Assembly (NCBI GenBank): GCA_016708305.1
Contig: JADJGB010000008.1
Span: forward strand, 1,984,001-2,048,000
From: Sphingobacteriales bacterium
GTDB lineage: Bacteria > Bacteroidota > Bacteroidia > Chitinophagales > Chitinophagaceae
DNA length: 64,000 nt
Direction of reading: 5' to 3'
The notes below the pieces were generated by a model. The model was not told where the DNA came from. It saw nothing but the letters and a program-made list of their open reading frames with translations, and did no database searches. This document shows positions 47,383-58,263 of this stretch, piece after piece (position 1 is the stretch's first letter; each line of letters begins with the position of its first letter). The translations under genes and the position numbers were made by a program.

Positions 47383-49382
47383 ATGAAAAGTATAAAATTC
47401 ATTATAATCGGTGCCATATTATTATTGAGCGCTGCCTCATGTAATAAATGGCTTGATGTTAATTCAGACCCCGATAATCCGAATAATACCAGCGTGTTGA
47501 TTGAAAACAGGCTGCCCTGGATAGAGCACTTCTACATGTACTCATCGGGGGTTGCCAATTATCGCACTGCTTGCCAGGCCGGTGTTTATTTTGCAATAGC
47601 AGCTGCCCAAAACACGTTTAGCACAACATGGCAATGCTCCAATGCCAATTCTACTACTCCTTACCAAACATGGTTTGTTACTGTTTCTTCCAACGTGGTG
47701 GACCTGTATAATACAGCCAAGAGGCAGAACGCCTATCATTATATGGGGGTTGCAAATGTGTATCACGCTTTAGGATATATGCAAATGCTTGATATTTATG
47801 GAGAAATGCCTTACACAGAGGCAGCAACCGGTAACCCCAGTCCCAAGCCTGATGATGGAAAAACCATTTTTAACGGTTGTATGGATAAGTTGAATGAAGC
47901 GCTGTTTTTATTTAGTCAAACACAACCTTCGAATATTAGTTCACTTGCTGCCGGTGATTTTGTAAACAAAGGCGATGTTAGCAAATGGATAAAAGCAGCA
48001 TGGGGTTTAAAGGCGCGTTATTTCTTAAAACTTTCAAAAAAATCGGATTTATACAATGCTGATTCCATCCTTAATTGTTTGGCCAAAGGTCCACAATCAA
48101 TTGCCGACAATACAATGGTACCCAGCTTTAACAATAGCACCGTTACAGATTACCTGCTGGGCGACCCTGTGGTTACTAATGGTATCTTTAACTATGCTGC
48201 TTATGGTTCCAATCAGCGTATTGCCCATTACTATTACAATTTATTAACAAATTTGAGAGGTGCCGGTGTAAAAGATCCACGTATGACCAAAATTGTTCCA
48301 GCCTCAATGGCTGATGTGAAATTAGATGGCAACGGCAGGGTTTCATCTTTCAAATGGAATCAGGAGTGGGAGTAGATTCTTACGGGCCTGCTACACGTTT
48401 GTTAAAGGGTGGCCCCAATTCAATTGCATTGCAGAGTTATGCTGCAGCCAATACAAATATTTCATACACAATTACTAATGCCACCGATCTTGCTAATTTC
48501 ATTGCGGGTCAGGTTCAGGACGGTCGTCCCTATACCGTAGATGGCAATAATAAGGTAACTGTTACTTATAGAGCAGGTTCCATATTTATAAATAGTACCA
48601 ACTATGTACTGGCAGGTGATACAGTGTATGTAAATTTACGTAGCACTGCTCAGGCTACAAAAGGTACAATTCCTCAGCCGGAATCAGATTTAAACTGGTA
48701 TCCTTCCATTCAGGCTTATAATGCGGGCGTTGTAGCTTCTACCGGCTCATTCCAATCCAGGCCAATATCAGATCAGGATATTGTAACCTATCCCGAAATG
48801 TGCTTTATAAAGGCCGAAGTGTATATGCGTAAAGGAGACAAAGCAAATGCCTATACTGCCTACAGGCAGGGAATTCAGGCTAATATGGATAAAATGCAGG
48901 CCAAACTCACCGAGTGGCAGGCAGGAGGATATGCGGCTACTAATCCAGATATGGCGCCAATGAATACTGCTGAAATAAATGCCTACATGGCAAGTAATGC
49001 AGTATGTCAGTCGGCGGGCGATCTTTCAATGTCTGACATCATGCTTCAGAAATATATAGCGCTGGGCGCAAGCATCGAGAACTACAATGATATGCGCAGA
49101 TTCAATTTTAGCGCCGGAAACGTTGGAGGCTTTGGAGTGGTATATCCCGGTTATCAGCGTGGTCCCCTGTTCACTGGAACGGCACAACTGACCGGAGGAT
49201 CTCCTCAGGATGTGAGATACTGGATGCGCCGCTGGCAACTGCCACCGGTGTATGAAATACAATACAACTCCATTAACACAGCGGCATTAAATGCCCATGC
49301 TACCGATCCTAATATCTGGAGTATGCCTGTGTGGTGGGATTGTGCTACTGATGATGAATATTTTGGATATCTTAAACCATAA
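47383..49382 (+). CDS. SusD/RagB-like nutrient-binding lipoprotein, one frameshift
   Basis: ~666 aa surface lipoprotein that caps its SusC partner. Lipoprotein signal IIIGAILLLSAASC is followed by NKWLDVNSDPDNPNN, the LDVNxDP start of the SusD-like_2 group. Other typical segments: MGVANVYHALGYMQMLDIYGEMPYTEA, WIKAAWGLKARYFLKLSK and, near the end, the YPEMCFIKAEVYMRKGD helix. The frame breaks once near 48351-48360 (SFKM/WxSGVGVDSYGPATRLLKGG). At ~666 residues it is longer than many SusD-like_2 proteins, mainly around residues 330-450. Ends before a strong hairpin terminator. Confidence 0.92.
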
Positions 49383-49421
49383 TCTATAATAAAATAAATT
49401 CTGAATATTTCGGAATTGTAG

Positions 49422-49450
49422 AAGAGACTGTCATTTGGGCAGTCTCTTTT
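49422..49450 (+). terminator. Terminator of the susC-susD operon
   Basis: AAGAGACTG and CAGTCTCTT form a 9-bp perfect stem with a 9-nt loop, followed by TT. It lies about 40 bp after the susD stop and between convergent genes. Confidence 0.8.
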
Positions 49451-49483
49451 GGTATAAAATATTCCGGATTTAAAGCAGTCTCG

Positions 49484-50677
49484 TTATAATATTGGGTGTG
49501 GTTTGAACGCTTTGCTTCTATCAAATAAGTATCTGTAGGTGATTAGCTTTCTGCTGCGGTAGGTACCCAGCGATTCTGCTACATTTATCATTTTGGGGTT
49601 AAACTCACCAATCCACTGCATTTCATATTTGTCATAAATGGGTTTACCAATGATATATTTACCGCCGGTGATGGTTATATCCTGAATGATTTTGGCGCCT
49701 TCCAATATCAGGTATGCATCAGCGCCTCTTCCCTGAATTTCGGGTGCCACTCCAAATGCCAATCCTACTATTTTATTGCACTTCTTCGTCTTTTTGTACC
49801 ACAAAAATTTCAACTTGTCAATCAATCCAAATTTACCGTTTAAGTATTTAAACCACTGATTCAGGTCGGGCAGGCTCACCCAAATGCCAATAGGCTCACC
49901 TTTGTAGTAAATAATCCAATTGATACGGTCGTCCAGAACCGCCTTCATGGATTGAAACATCTTTAAAGTAACTTTTTCTTCTATTTGCTTCAAGCCACCG
50001 TGCCCGGCCCATGCTTTGTTATAAACGATGGTAAAATCTCTGACATATTTCTCCAGATTATTTTTTTTTATATTATCGGATGAAAAATTCGGGTCTTTGG
50101 ACAATGCTGCATGTCTTTCGTAAAACTTTTCCTGAATCCGGTTTTTTAGATCTAAAGAAAAACAAATTTGGTTGAAAAATGGTTTGAATCCAAAATTTTC
50201 AAAAAGGTCTTTATAATATGGCTGGTTATAGTTCATGCAATAAAGCGGTGGTTCAAACCCTTCTACCAGCAATCCCCACCATTTGTCTCTTTCGCCGAAA
50301 TTGATAGGCCCATCCATTGCCGTCATTCCCTTAGCCATAAGCCATTGTTTAGCTGCATTTAATAATAGGTTAGCTGCATCCTGATCATTGATGCAGTCAA
50401 AAAATCCAATACCGCCTACGGGTCCATCATCACCCTTTGTTTTATATTTTGAATTTACAAATGCGGCAATTCTACCAATAAGATGGTCTTTTTCATCCCT
50501 GAGTACCCATCTGATTACTTCTCCAAATCTGAAAGCTTTGTTTTTTTGGGGGTCAAAAACCTCCTGAATGTCTTTGTCCAAAGGGCGGATGTAATTCTTG
50601 TCGCTTTTGTTGATGCGTACATTTACCAATATAAAATCATTGGCGAGGGCTTCATTTTTTACTTCATAAAGATACAT
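49484..50677 (-). CDS. GNAT-fold protein, YghO-like, second copy
   Basis: 397 aa, cytoplasmic, no signal peptide. It is a diverged relative of the 5153-6289 protein: VLRDEKDHLIGRIAAFVNSK parallels FQNNKPVGRIMGI, both have the GPxxFxxxxxxGxLxxG/xGF-type middle (MDGPINFGERDKWWGLLVEGFEPP), and VAPEIQGRGADAYLILEG parallels MQGKGLDAVLATR, the acyl-CoA-binding loop. The ending AESLGTYRSRKLITYRYLF matches the family. The acceptor is unknown. It is separated from the L,D-transpeptidase gene by about 50 bp on the same strand and could share its transcript. Confidence 0.72.
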   Translation of the reverse strand: MYLYEVKNEALANDFILVNVRINKSDKNYIRPLDKDIQEVFDPQKNKAFRFGEVIRWVLRDEKDHLIGRIAAFVNSKYKTKGDDGPVGGIGFFDCINDQDAANLLLNAAKQWLMAKGMTAMDGPINFGERDKWWGLLVEGFEPPLYCMNYNQPYYKDLFENFGFKPFFNQICFSLDLKNRIQEKFYERHAALSKDPNFSSDNIKKNNLEKYVRDFTIVYNKAWAGHGGLKQIEEKVTLKMFQSMKAVLDDRINWIIYYKGEPIGIWVSLPDLNQWFKYLNGKFGLIDKLKFLWYKKTKKCNKIVGLAFGVAPEIQGRGADAYLILEGAKIIQDITITGGKYIIGKPIYDKYEMQWIGEFNPKMINVAESLGTYRSRKLITYRYLFDRSKAFKPHPIL

Positions 50678-50730
50678 ATTTATTTCTTCTTTTTGTGATC
50701 AGATGAGTCAGCGCTTTAATGTACTTTTGA

Positions 50731-52502
50731 CTATGAGTCTTTTTCTAATTTATCCTTTTTATTGATTTCTTCAGTTTTTTTAATAATTGCGCTGTCTTTT
50801 TTGGGCTTAATCTCCGTTTTTTTAGTAGGCATCGGTTTGGTTCTGGTTGTTTTGTAACTGTTTAAAAACATTTTTTTTGCCATCACCTCATCATGCCCGT
50901 AAATATCCTCTCTGAAATTCAAAACACTACTGTCATTTACCCAGGCCGTGAAATAAGTAATCAAAACAGGGATTGGCCGTTTTATGGGTACAAATTTTTC
51001 TTTTCCGCTTCTCATGGTTGAATCAATAATCTTTGAACTCCATTTGGCAGTATCGTTTAATACATATTTTGCGAGTTTTGCAGGCTCTTTTAGCCTTACG
51101 CATCCGTGGCTGAAAAATCTTTTGTCTCTATTAAAAAGGCTTTTGGCTGGAGAGTCATGAAAATAAATATTGTAACTATTTGGGAATAAAAATTTTATCA
51201 ATCCCAATGAATTCCATGGACTGGGTTTCTGCCTTACCGCTCCGTGATTAAATAACTCATAATGGTTGCGCGCCATATATCCTGCGCCTTTGGGAATAAT
51301 CTCCTTTTTGGCGATGCTGGGAGGCACATTCCAGTATGGGCTGAAAACAACGGTTTTTAAATTTCCGGTGAATACGGTGGTATTGGTGCCTTCTTTGCCC
51401 ACCACTACATCCATTTCCCATGCCGGTCTGCCTTTTTCATAAACATGAAGTTTAAATTCGGGAATATTTACCAGAATAGCTCTTCCCGAGTCCTTGGTTT
51501 CGGTAGGAATCCAGCGCATACGCTCCATGTTGATAAGTATCTGCTGAATCCTTTCTTCCACCTTGGCATTTAGTTCCTTGATGAAAGTTTGCCCAGCTGT
51601 GCCATCGGGCTTATAACCATAAACCTTTTTTGCTTTGTTTACAGCTTTTACCAGTATGTCATCAAACAGTTTGGAAATCAGGCTGTCTTCCTGATCCAGA
51701 AAACCCTCTGCTTTCAACCTTTTTTTCAATTTTTTTACTGCTTCGTCTTCATATCCTTTTTTCATCACTTCCACCTTGCTGTTAACTGTAATCCAGCCTC
51801 CACTGTCTTTTATTGTTTTATATTGCTTTAGTTCATCTCTCAACTTTTTATATTGGCTGTTGACAGGAGCATTGGCATCTGCAAACTGCGCCTCTTTGTT
51901 TAGTACCAGTTTAGTCATTTCGTCAACCGTTAGCCTTTTTCTGGGGATGTACCACTCTAATGATTTCATGTCAAAATCAGGGTCATAGGCATAAGCGTTA
52001 TCGGCATATTTGTAAAAAGATTTTGTCAGATCCATCTCTAATTTTCGATAGACAGAGTCATTTTTCGCCCTAAGCGTGTCAATTCTTATTAATTGTTCCA
52101 TTTTGTAGCCAACTTCGCATCATACACGGTAGAGTCTCCAGAATAGTTAACATAGTTTTTGAGCATATTCCAGAAGGAAAGGGCGTGTTCGGGCATGCCT
52201 TCGCGCGAAAACCATGCAAACTGGTAATTCCGGCTGTTATAAAAACTTTTGATTCTGCCGGAAAGCGTATCGCTCAGGTCGTTTTGGGAGAGATAATTGT
52301 TTACCACAGAACTATCCATAAAAAAAGAGCTGAATGAATTGCTGGTGTCAATGGTAACATCTACCTTGGTAACGGGTTTTTCCTCGCGAACCACTCTTTC
52401 CTTTTGCGCATGGTTGTCATTGAAACTGTCGCAAGAAACGATTGTTACAATGATTGCAAGTATAGAACATATATACGGGATTAGTCGGTTTATTTTTTTC
52501 AT
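50731..52502 (-). CDS. L,D-transpeptidase, YcbB-like lipoprotein, one frameshift
   Basis: Peptidoglycan cross-linking enzyme forming 3-3 or lipoprotein links, ~590 aa. N-terminal lipoprotein signal (MKKINRLIPYICSILAIIVTIVSC), a long scaffold domain with a peptidoglycan-binding-like repeat (GYEDEAVKKLKKRLKAEGFL), then the YkuD catalytic domain with NIYFHDSPAKSLF and the active-site motif FFSHGCVRL (Cys in SHGCVRL). A basic Lys/Thr-rich tail follows. The frame breaks by one missing A at 52101-52104, where LATK continues as MEQLIRIDTLRAKND. Candidate -7 box TATATTTG lies at 52535-52528. Confidence 0.9.
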
Positions 52503-52527
52503 AATGCTTTAGTACGAATATTACCCG

Positions 52528-52535
52528 CAAATATA
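52528..52535 (-). promoter_or_regulatory. Candidate -7 box (TATATTTG) of the L,D-transpeptidase gene
   Basis: Minus-strand TAnnTTTG match; the start would fall near 52521, about 20 bases before the ATG at 52502. Confidence 0.5.
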
Positions 52536-52638
52536 GGATTTCATAGAAAATAATAATGTATTTTTCACACATTATGCACTTGCGTATTCAAAGAAGAATA
52601 AATATTCAAATTATGTAATCAATATTGAACATAAACCT

Positions 52639-52646
52639 TAATTTTG
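52639..52646 (+). promoter_or_regulatory. Candidate -7 box (TAATTTTG) of atpD
   Basis: Plus-strand TAnnTTTG match; predicted start near 52653, leaving a 25-nt leader before atpD. Confidence 0.5.
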
Positions 52647-52677
52647 CACCCTGAAATAACTCACCATCTAAATTTTT

Positions 52678-54174
52678 ATGGCAAATACAGGTAAAGTAAA
52701 GCAAGTAATTGGCGCCGTGGTTGACGTTCAGTTTAACGAAAACCTGCCCGAAATTTATAACGCATTGGAGCTTACCCGCGAAAACGGAGATACGCTGGTA
52801 TTGGAAGTACAACAACACCTTGGAGAAGATAGTGTGCGCACCATCGCGATGGATGGTACCGAAGGTTTGGTAAGAGGCACAGAGGTAAGAGATACCGGAC
52901 GCGCCATTGCAATGCCTACAGGTGATGCCATCAAAGGCCGTCTGTTTAATGTAACCGGCGATCCTATTGACGGCCTGCCTGCTGTGTCTAAAGAAAACGG
53001 TAGGCCGATACATGCCATGCCGCCTGCATTTGAAAACCTGAGCACTGCTGCCGAATTATTATTTACCGGTATTAAAGTAATTGACCTGATTGAGCCGTAT
53101 GCAAAAGGCGGTAAAATTGGTCTGTTTGGCGGTGCCGGTGTAGGAAAAACGGTGATTATTCAGGAACTGATGAATAATATTGCCAAGGCTTATTCAGGTG
53201 TATCGGTGTTTGCAGGTGTTGGAGAAAGAACCCGTGAAGGAAACGACCTGCTTCGTGAAATGATTGAAGCCGGCATTATGAACTATGGCGACGAGTTTAA
53301 GCATAATATGGAAGAAGGCGGCTGGGACCTCAGCAAAGTGGATATAGAAGGCCTGAAAGAATCTAAAGGTACATTCGTTTTCGGACAGATGAACGAACCA
53401 CCCGGAGCAAGAGCACGTGTGGCGTTGAGCGGTCTGACTGTTGCCGAATATTACCGCGATGGTGATGGAGAAGGTAAAGGTCGTGATATTCTGTTCTTTG
53501 TGGATAATATCTTCCGTTTCACTCAGGCCGGTTCTGAGGTATCTGCTCTTTTAGGACGTATGCCTTCGGCGGTGGGTTACCAGCCCACGCTGGCTACCGA
53601 AATGGGACTGATGCAGGAGCGTATTACCTCTACCAAAAATGGTTCCATCACCTCAGTACAGGCAGTGTATGTGCCTGCTGATGACCTTACCGACCCTGCT
53701 CCTGCAACTACTTTTGCCCACTTAGATGCCACTACGGTATTGAGTCGTAAAATTGCCGACCTTGGTATTTACCCTGCTGTGGATCCGTTAGATTCTACTT
53801 CCAGAATTCTGATGCCGCAAGTGGTAGGCGATGCGCACTACGAATGTGCCAACAGAGTAAAAAGAATATTACAACGTTACAAAGAATTACAGGATATCAT
53901 CGCTATTCTGGGTATGGATGAATTGAGTGATGATGATAAACAGACAGTGTTCCGTGCTCGTAAGGTACAGCGCTTCCTGTCGCAGCCATTCCACGTGGCA
54001 GAAGCATTTACCGGCCTGAAAGGGGTGCTGGTGCCGATTGATGAAACAATACGCGGTTTCAATATGATTATGGATGGCGAAGTGGACGAATATCCCGAAG
54101 CTGCATTCAACCTGGTGGGAACCATCGATGATGCAATTGAAAAAGGTAAAAAATTAATGGCGCAGGCTCAATAA
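52678..54174 (+). CDS. atpD: ATP synthase F1 beta subunit
   Basis: Catalytic subunit of F1Fo ATP synthase, 498 aa, intact. Walker A is GGAGVGKT within GLFGGAGVGKTVIIQELMNN, followed by VFAGVGERTREGNDLLREM. Walker B is ILFFVDNIFRFTQAGSEVSALLGRMPSAVGYQPTL, and the tail carries DDLTDPAPATTFAHLDATTVLSR. Paired only with atpC, separate from the other ATP synthase genes, which is usual in Bacteroidota. A stable intergenic hairpin separates the two. Confidence 0.98.
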   Translation: MANTGKVKQVIGAVVDVQFNENLPEIYNALELTRENGDTLVLEVQQHLGEDSVRTIAMDGTEGLVRGTEVRDTGRAIAMPTGDAIKGRLFNVTGDPIDGLPAVSKENGRPIHAMPPAFENLSTAAELLFTGIKVIDLIEPYAKGGKIGLFGGAGVGKTVIIQELMNNIAKAYSGVSVFAGVGERTREGNDLLREMIEAGIMNYGDEFKHNMEEGGWDLSKVDIEGLKESKGTFVFGQMNEPPGARARVALSGLTVAEYYRDGDGEGKGRDILFFVDNIFRFTQAGSEVSALLGRMPSAVGYQPTLATEMGLMQERITSTKNGSITSVQAVYVPADDLTDPAPATTFAHLDATTVLSRKIADLGIYPAVDPLDSTSRILMPQVVGDAHYECANRVKRILQRYKELQDIIAILGMDELSDDDKQTVFRARKVQRFLSQPFHVAEAFTGLKGVLVPIDETIRGFNMIMDGEVDEYPEAAFNLVGTIDDAIEKGKKLMAQAQ

Positions 54175-54190
54175 CGAAATATTAATGATG

Positions 54191-54217
54191 GTTTGAGGTA
54201 ACCGAACAACCTCAAAC
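54191..54217 (+). other. Intergenic hairpin between atpD and atpC
   Basis: Perfect 9-bp stem GTTTGAGGT ... ACCTCAAAC with a 9-nt loop, no U-tract. Placed between two cotranscribed genes with different required protein amounts (three beta subunits per one epsilon), it could protect or attenuate the message. Confidence 0.5.
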
Positions 54218-54244
54218 ATTAAACCTTGAACTTCAAACGTTATA

Positions 54245-54494
54245 ATGACTTTAGATATTCTTACTCCCGAAGGAAAAGTATTCAGCGATGCGGTGTATGG
54301 CGTGCAAATGCAGGGTAACCGGTTCATTTGAGGTGTTGGACAAACATGCTCCGCTAATAGCAGCCCTGTCAAAAGGTGTTTTGAAAATATTGAAAGACAA
54401 ACAAACTGAAAGCTCCTACGAAATTCAGGAAGGGTTTGCAGAGGTACTGAACAATAAGGTTACTGTATTGGTAGAAGGAGCAAAAGAACTTTAG
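54245..54494 (+). CDS. atpC: ATP synthase F1 epsilon subunit, one frameshift
   Basis: Central-stalk subunit; ~83 aa, the short Bacteroidota form lacking most of the C-terminal helical domain. N-terminus MTLDILTPEGKVFSDAVYGV is followed by the epsilon motif region GSFEVLDKHAPLIAALSKG, then SSYEIQEGFAEVLNNKVTVL. The frame breaks in the G-run 54313-54315. Restoring it (net two bases missing or one extra) gives VQMQGVTGSFEVLD, which aligns with the usual LPGxxGSF. Short epsilon forms may lack the ATP-hydrolysis inhibition seen in E. coli. Confidence 0.9.
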
Positions 54495-54519
54495 AATTTT
54501 AATTGTTAAGAAATATATC

Positions 54520-54548
54520 AACCGGTTGATTCTTCAGCCGGTTTTTTT
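54520..54548 (+). terminator. Rho-independent terminator of atpD-atpC
   Basis: Stem AACCGGTTGA / TCAGCCGGTT (10 bp, one G-U pair), 4-nt loop, followed by a run of five further Ts. Confidence 0.88.
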
Positions 54549-54709
54549 GTAAAAAATTTTATGGTACAGAATAGTCTTTTTTGGATAAATCAAACACTTG
54601 ATAGCCGTTTTGCAGTTAACTGTAAAATTTGGGATTAAATGGAAGGTGGAAGTTTTTTATTGGCATTTTCGTCAACAAAAATTAACTTGCCCTGCAATTC
54701 AGTTTTAAA

Positions 54710-55731
54710 ATGAGCAAAAACAAAACAGGTATTTACATTCTTGCTATTGTAGTGATAGTTGTGATATTTTTTGGGTACAATTTTTTTGGACCGGCTGCCA
54801 ACAAGCCTGAGAAAGGATACCTGTATGTAAAAACCGGCTCTAATCTTCAGGATTTGAAACAACAATTATTGGATGAAAAAATTTTGAATAACCTGATCTG
54901 GTTCAATATCACTACTAAATTTCTGAAAATACAAAATGCGCGCCCCGGAAGGTACAAAATTCCGGATGGTATGAGCATGGTGAGCCTTGTGCGGATGTTG
55001 AGAAACGGCAAGCAAACACCGGTTGATTTTGTGGTTACAAAAATCAGAACCCGAGAACAACTGGCCTCAAAACTCGGAAAGGAGTTTGAATTTGACTCGC
55101 TGGCTGCTATTTCATTTTTAAAAAATAATGATTCTTTAAGAGCTTATGATTTAGACTCCAATACAGCGATAGCAGCGGTGCTGCCTCTTACTTATCAGTC
55201 AAAGTGGAACACAACACCCAGAGCCGTTTTTGATAAGTTTAATAATGCGTATAAAATTTTCTGGAACAGTGAAAGAAAAGAAAAGGCTGCGCAAAAAGGG
55301 CTTATGGTGAATCAGGTAGTAACCATTGCCTCCATCATTGATGAAGAAACCAATGCCAAGGCCGAAAAACCCACTATTGCCAGTGTATATCTCAATAGAA
55401 TCAAAAAAGGAATGCCTTTACAGGCCGATCCAACGGTGAGGTTTGCACTAAATGATTTTAGTATAAAAAGGGTGTTGTTTAAACATTTGCACGTTGTTTC
55501 ACCATATAATACTTACAAAAACAGAGGTCTTCCCCCGGGTCCGATTTGTACTCCTCAGGAAGCAACGATTGATGATGTGCTGAATGCACGGAAACAGATT
55601 ATCTTTATTTCGTGGCCAGTCCTGCTTTTGATGGCACACACAAATTCAGCAGTACATATACCGAACATCAAAAGTTGGCTACGGAATACCAAAAAGCATT
55701 AGATGAAAGATTCAAGGCGACAAAAAACTAA
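54710..55731 (+). CDS. mltG: Endolytic murein transglycosylase MltG, one frameshift
   Basis: Cuts nascent glycan strands and probably sets their length. ~340 aa with a single N-terminal membrane anchor (YILAIVVIVVIFFGYNFF) and the YceG-like domain: GRYKIPDGMSMVSLVRMLRNGKQTPVDFVVTKIRTREQL, then VVTIASIIDEETNAKAEKPTIASVYLNRIKKGMPLQADPTVRFAL, which contains the catalytic Glu (DEET) and the signature SPYNTYKNRGLPPGPICTPQEATI. One A is missing at 55592-55594; restored, ARKTDYLYFVASPAFDGTHKF finishes the conserved C-terminus. Confidence 0.93.
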
Positions 55732-55739
55732 CTTTGGAC

Positions 55740-56705
55740 ATGAATTTCTTCTTAAATATAAAAAATTCATTTTTTCAATCATCTGTCATTAAGCTACTGT
55801 TAGCCTTTGCCAGAAAGACGACTATCCCAGGTTATAGAAAGGTATCGGTATATGATACGGTTGCCCGTTATTTCAGCATGGTAAAGGAAGATGATATTGT
55901 AGAAAGGGCTTCTGCTATTTCCTTTAATTTTGCAATGGCAATTCCACCTACCGTTATTTTCTTATTCACCCTCATTCCTTTTTTCCCCATCAATAAAGAG
56001 TTTATTAATGAAATTTATGGACTGATAATGAGTGTTATTCCGGGTGAAAGAAACTATACAGCCATCATTGGTTTTTTAAATGACTTTTTAAACAATCCCA
56101 GAAACGGCCTTTTGTCTTTCGGTTTTTTATTATCATTATTCTTTTCTTCCAATGCCATTATGGGCGTGATGCGTTCTTTTGACAAAGACTTTCCCGGATT
56201 TATTAAAAGAAAAGGTTTTCAAAAAAGATGGGCTGCCATAAAGATTACATTGGTGCTTTTTGTGTTGTTCTTTCTTTGCATTGCATTGATGATAGCTCAA
56301 GGCGTGGTATTAGAATGGATAGGTGTAAAAAATGAATTTGTAAGGAACCTTATCGGTTATTCCAGATGGTTATTAATCATTCTTTTGTTCATGGCCATCA
56401 TCTCCTATATATACAGAGCGGCGCCATCCGTACATAAAAAATGGAAAATTATTACGCCTGGCGGTATTTTATCCACTATTCTGATGGCGGCTTTTGCCTT
56501 CGGCTTTTCCTGGTGGGTAAGCCAGTTTAACAGCTATAACAAACTTTATGGCTCCATTGGTACAGTACTGATTGTATTGGTTTTGATTTATTTCAATTCA
56601 TTAGTATTGTTGATTGGTTTTGAAGTAAACGTAAGTATTAATTCTTTAGCTAACGGACACCGGCGAGAATCAGAAAGCGACAAAATTAATTTAGCTGAAA
56701 GCTAA
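55740..56705 (+). CDS. YihY/BrkB-family inner-membrane protein
   Basis: ~321 aa with about six membrane helices. The family's features are VERASAISFNFAMAIPPTVIFLFTLIPFFP near the N-terminus, NPRNGLLSFGFLLSLFFSSNAIMGVMRSF, and YRAAPSVHKKWKIITPGGILSTILMAAFAFGFSWWVSQFNSYNKLYGSIGTVLIVLVLIYFNSLVLLIGFEVN. Earlier annotation as ribonuclease BN is not supported; the function is unsettled. I start at the ATG at 55740, 8 bp after mltG; a TTG two codons upstream is also open. Followed closely by the tail of split trmH on the other strand. Confidence 0.9.
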   Translation: MNFFLNIKNSFFQSSVIKLLLAFARKTTIPGYRKVSVYDTVARYFSMVKEDDIVERASAISFNFAMAIPPTVIFLFTLIPFFPINKEFINEIYGLIMSVIPGERNYTAIIGFLNDFLNNPRNGLLSFGFLLSLFFSSNAIMGVMRSFDKDFPGFIKRKGFQKRWAAIKITLVLFVLFFLCIALMIAQGVVLEWIGVKNEFVRNLIGYSRWLLIILLFMAIISYIYRAAPSVHKKWKIITPGGILSTILMAAFAFGFSWWVSQFNSYNKLYGSIGTVLIVLVLIYFNSLVLLIGFEVNVSINSLANGHRRESESDKINLAES

Positions 56706-56945
56706 GTTCTACAACCCTCATTCTTTCTGTAATGCTGCTTTATAGTCGTCGAAATGTGTTTTGTTGTAATGACCTGCAAGATTCTTTTGTCTGAATGCTT
56801 CCTAAAGCCTAACCGCACATGCCAGGCGTATATTCAAAGATTGAATAATGCCTACCTGAGGAATTACAAAATTGCCATCTGCCAATGCCCTTGCTTCATT
56901 GCTTACGCCACTGTGCTCGTTGCCAAATACCAGTGCAATGCTTTG

Positions 56946-58263
56946 GGGTCACTTTCATTAAATGGGGAGTACGCCTAATTTTGTTGCATGGATACATCAT
57001 ATATCGGTCATTTTTTACCCAAGGGTTATTGGAATATTTTGATATTACAGGTATAGATGAACTATGCTTTGTAAAGGACAGGTCAGTTTATTTTCAGATT
57101 TCATTGGAAGAACGGAATATGATATTGGGAGATGTGGATGGTACCCAATATGAGTCAAAAGGTTTTACGGAGATAACCCTACAGGATTTCCCAGTCCGTG
57201 GCAAAGCAGTTTATTTGGCAATAAAAAGAAGACGCTGGCGACATAAAAAAGAGGCTGGTAAAATTATCAGAAACGACTTTTCATTTGTAGCCGAAGGTTC
57301 AGGGTTAACCAAAGAACTATCGGATTTTTTAAAGGTACAGGTTGATACAAAGGTTGATACTATCAGCAACATAGCTGGTTACCATCAGATACAGCCTTCA
57401 AAATTAAACCGTCATTATAAAAAGTATAGCAGTGGTTTTAAAGACTGGAACCAGCTCACTCACTGCGAAGATTATCTTCTTTTTCCGGACAACATTGGAG
57501 CCTACCTAAGCATAGATGAACTAAGTTTATCCAAAGGAGAATTATACACATTTCCCTAATGAAACTTTGTAAACACAAGCGTTTGCAGGTAAAAGAAGTC
57601 ACTCTTAATATGGCAAAAAACACGGAAGCCGCCGTAAAGCAGGTATTTACAAATGCCACTCTGGTTACCGACAGATTCCATGTAATAAAACTGGCAATGG
57701 AAGCCTTGCAACACATAAGAATAAACCTGCGATGGAAAGAATTAGACAAAGAAAATGCAGCCATTAAAAAGGCTAAAGAACAACAAATAAAATATGAACC
57801 AGTAATGCTGGAAAATGGTGAAACACCCAAACAATTACTGGCAAGGTGCAAATATATTTTAGCCAAAAAACAAAACGACTGGACAGAAAATCAAATACAA
57901 AGAGCCACCCTGTTATTCAAATATTTCCCTGAATTAGAAACTGCTTACCACCAAACTTTAGCCTTTAGAAACATATACGAAAACCAACAAAAAGCATCTG
58001 CTAAGACAGCGTTTGAACAATGGATACAAAAAAGTACAAGAGCAGGCATTAAAAGAGTTTTATACCGTTGCTAATACCGTAAAATATAATTTAGATAACA
58101 TACTTAATTTCTTCAATAACCGAAATACAAATGCCAATGCAGAATCATTCAACGCTAAAATAAAACTATTCAGGGCTAACCTTAGAGGCGTAACCGATAC
58201 CAAATTCTTTCTTTTCAGACTGCATAAACTTTTTGCCTAGTCCCCAGTAAATAATGGTGAGCC
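56946..58263 (+). mobile_element. ISL3-family (ISAon1-like) insertion sequence, 8-bp target duplication
   Basis: The element lies between two copies of ATGCTTTG (56938-56945 and 58264-58271), the 8-bp direct repeat typical of ISL3-family insertions. Its ends pair as imperfect inverted repeats beginning GGGTCAC (left) and GGCTCAC (right, complement), about 20 of 28 positions matching and sharing TGGGGA further in. At 1318 bp it carries an ISAon1-like transposase that is itself degraded. Removing it and one repeat copy rejoins trmH in frame order. Confidence 0.88.
56988..58240 (+). pseudogene. ISAon1-like transposase, degraded
   Basis: The N-terminal ISAon1 region (LLEYFDITGIDELCFVKDRS ... DFPVRGKAVYLAIKRRRWRHKK) is fused in frame to the start of the DDE domain (NIAGYHQIQPSKLNRHYKKY ... 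YLSIDELSLSKGELYT). About 30 residues are then missing near 57555, with a frame change, before KRLQVKEVTLNMAKNTEAAV, DRFHVIKLAMEALQHIRI and PKQLLARCKYIL. A last frame change at the A-run 58028-58033 precedes the conserved end NNRNTNANAESFNAKIKLFR. The first DDE acid (SIDE) is present, but the internal deletion makes activity unlikely. Confidence 0.82.
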
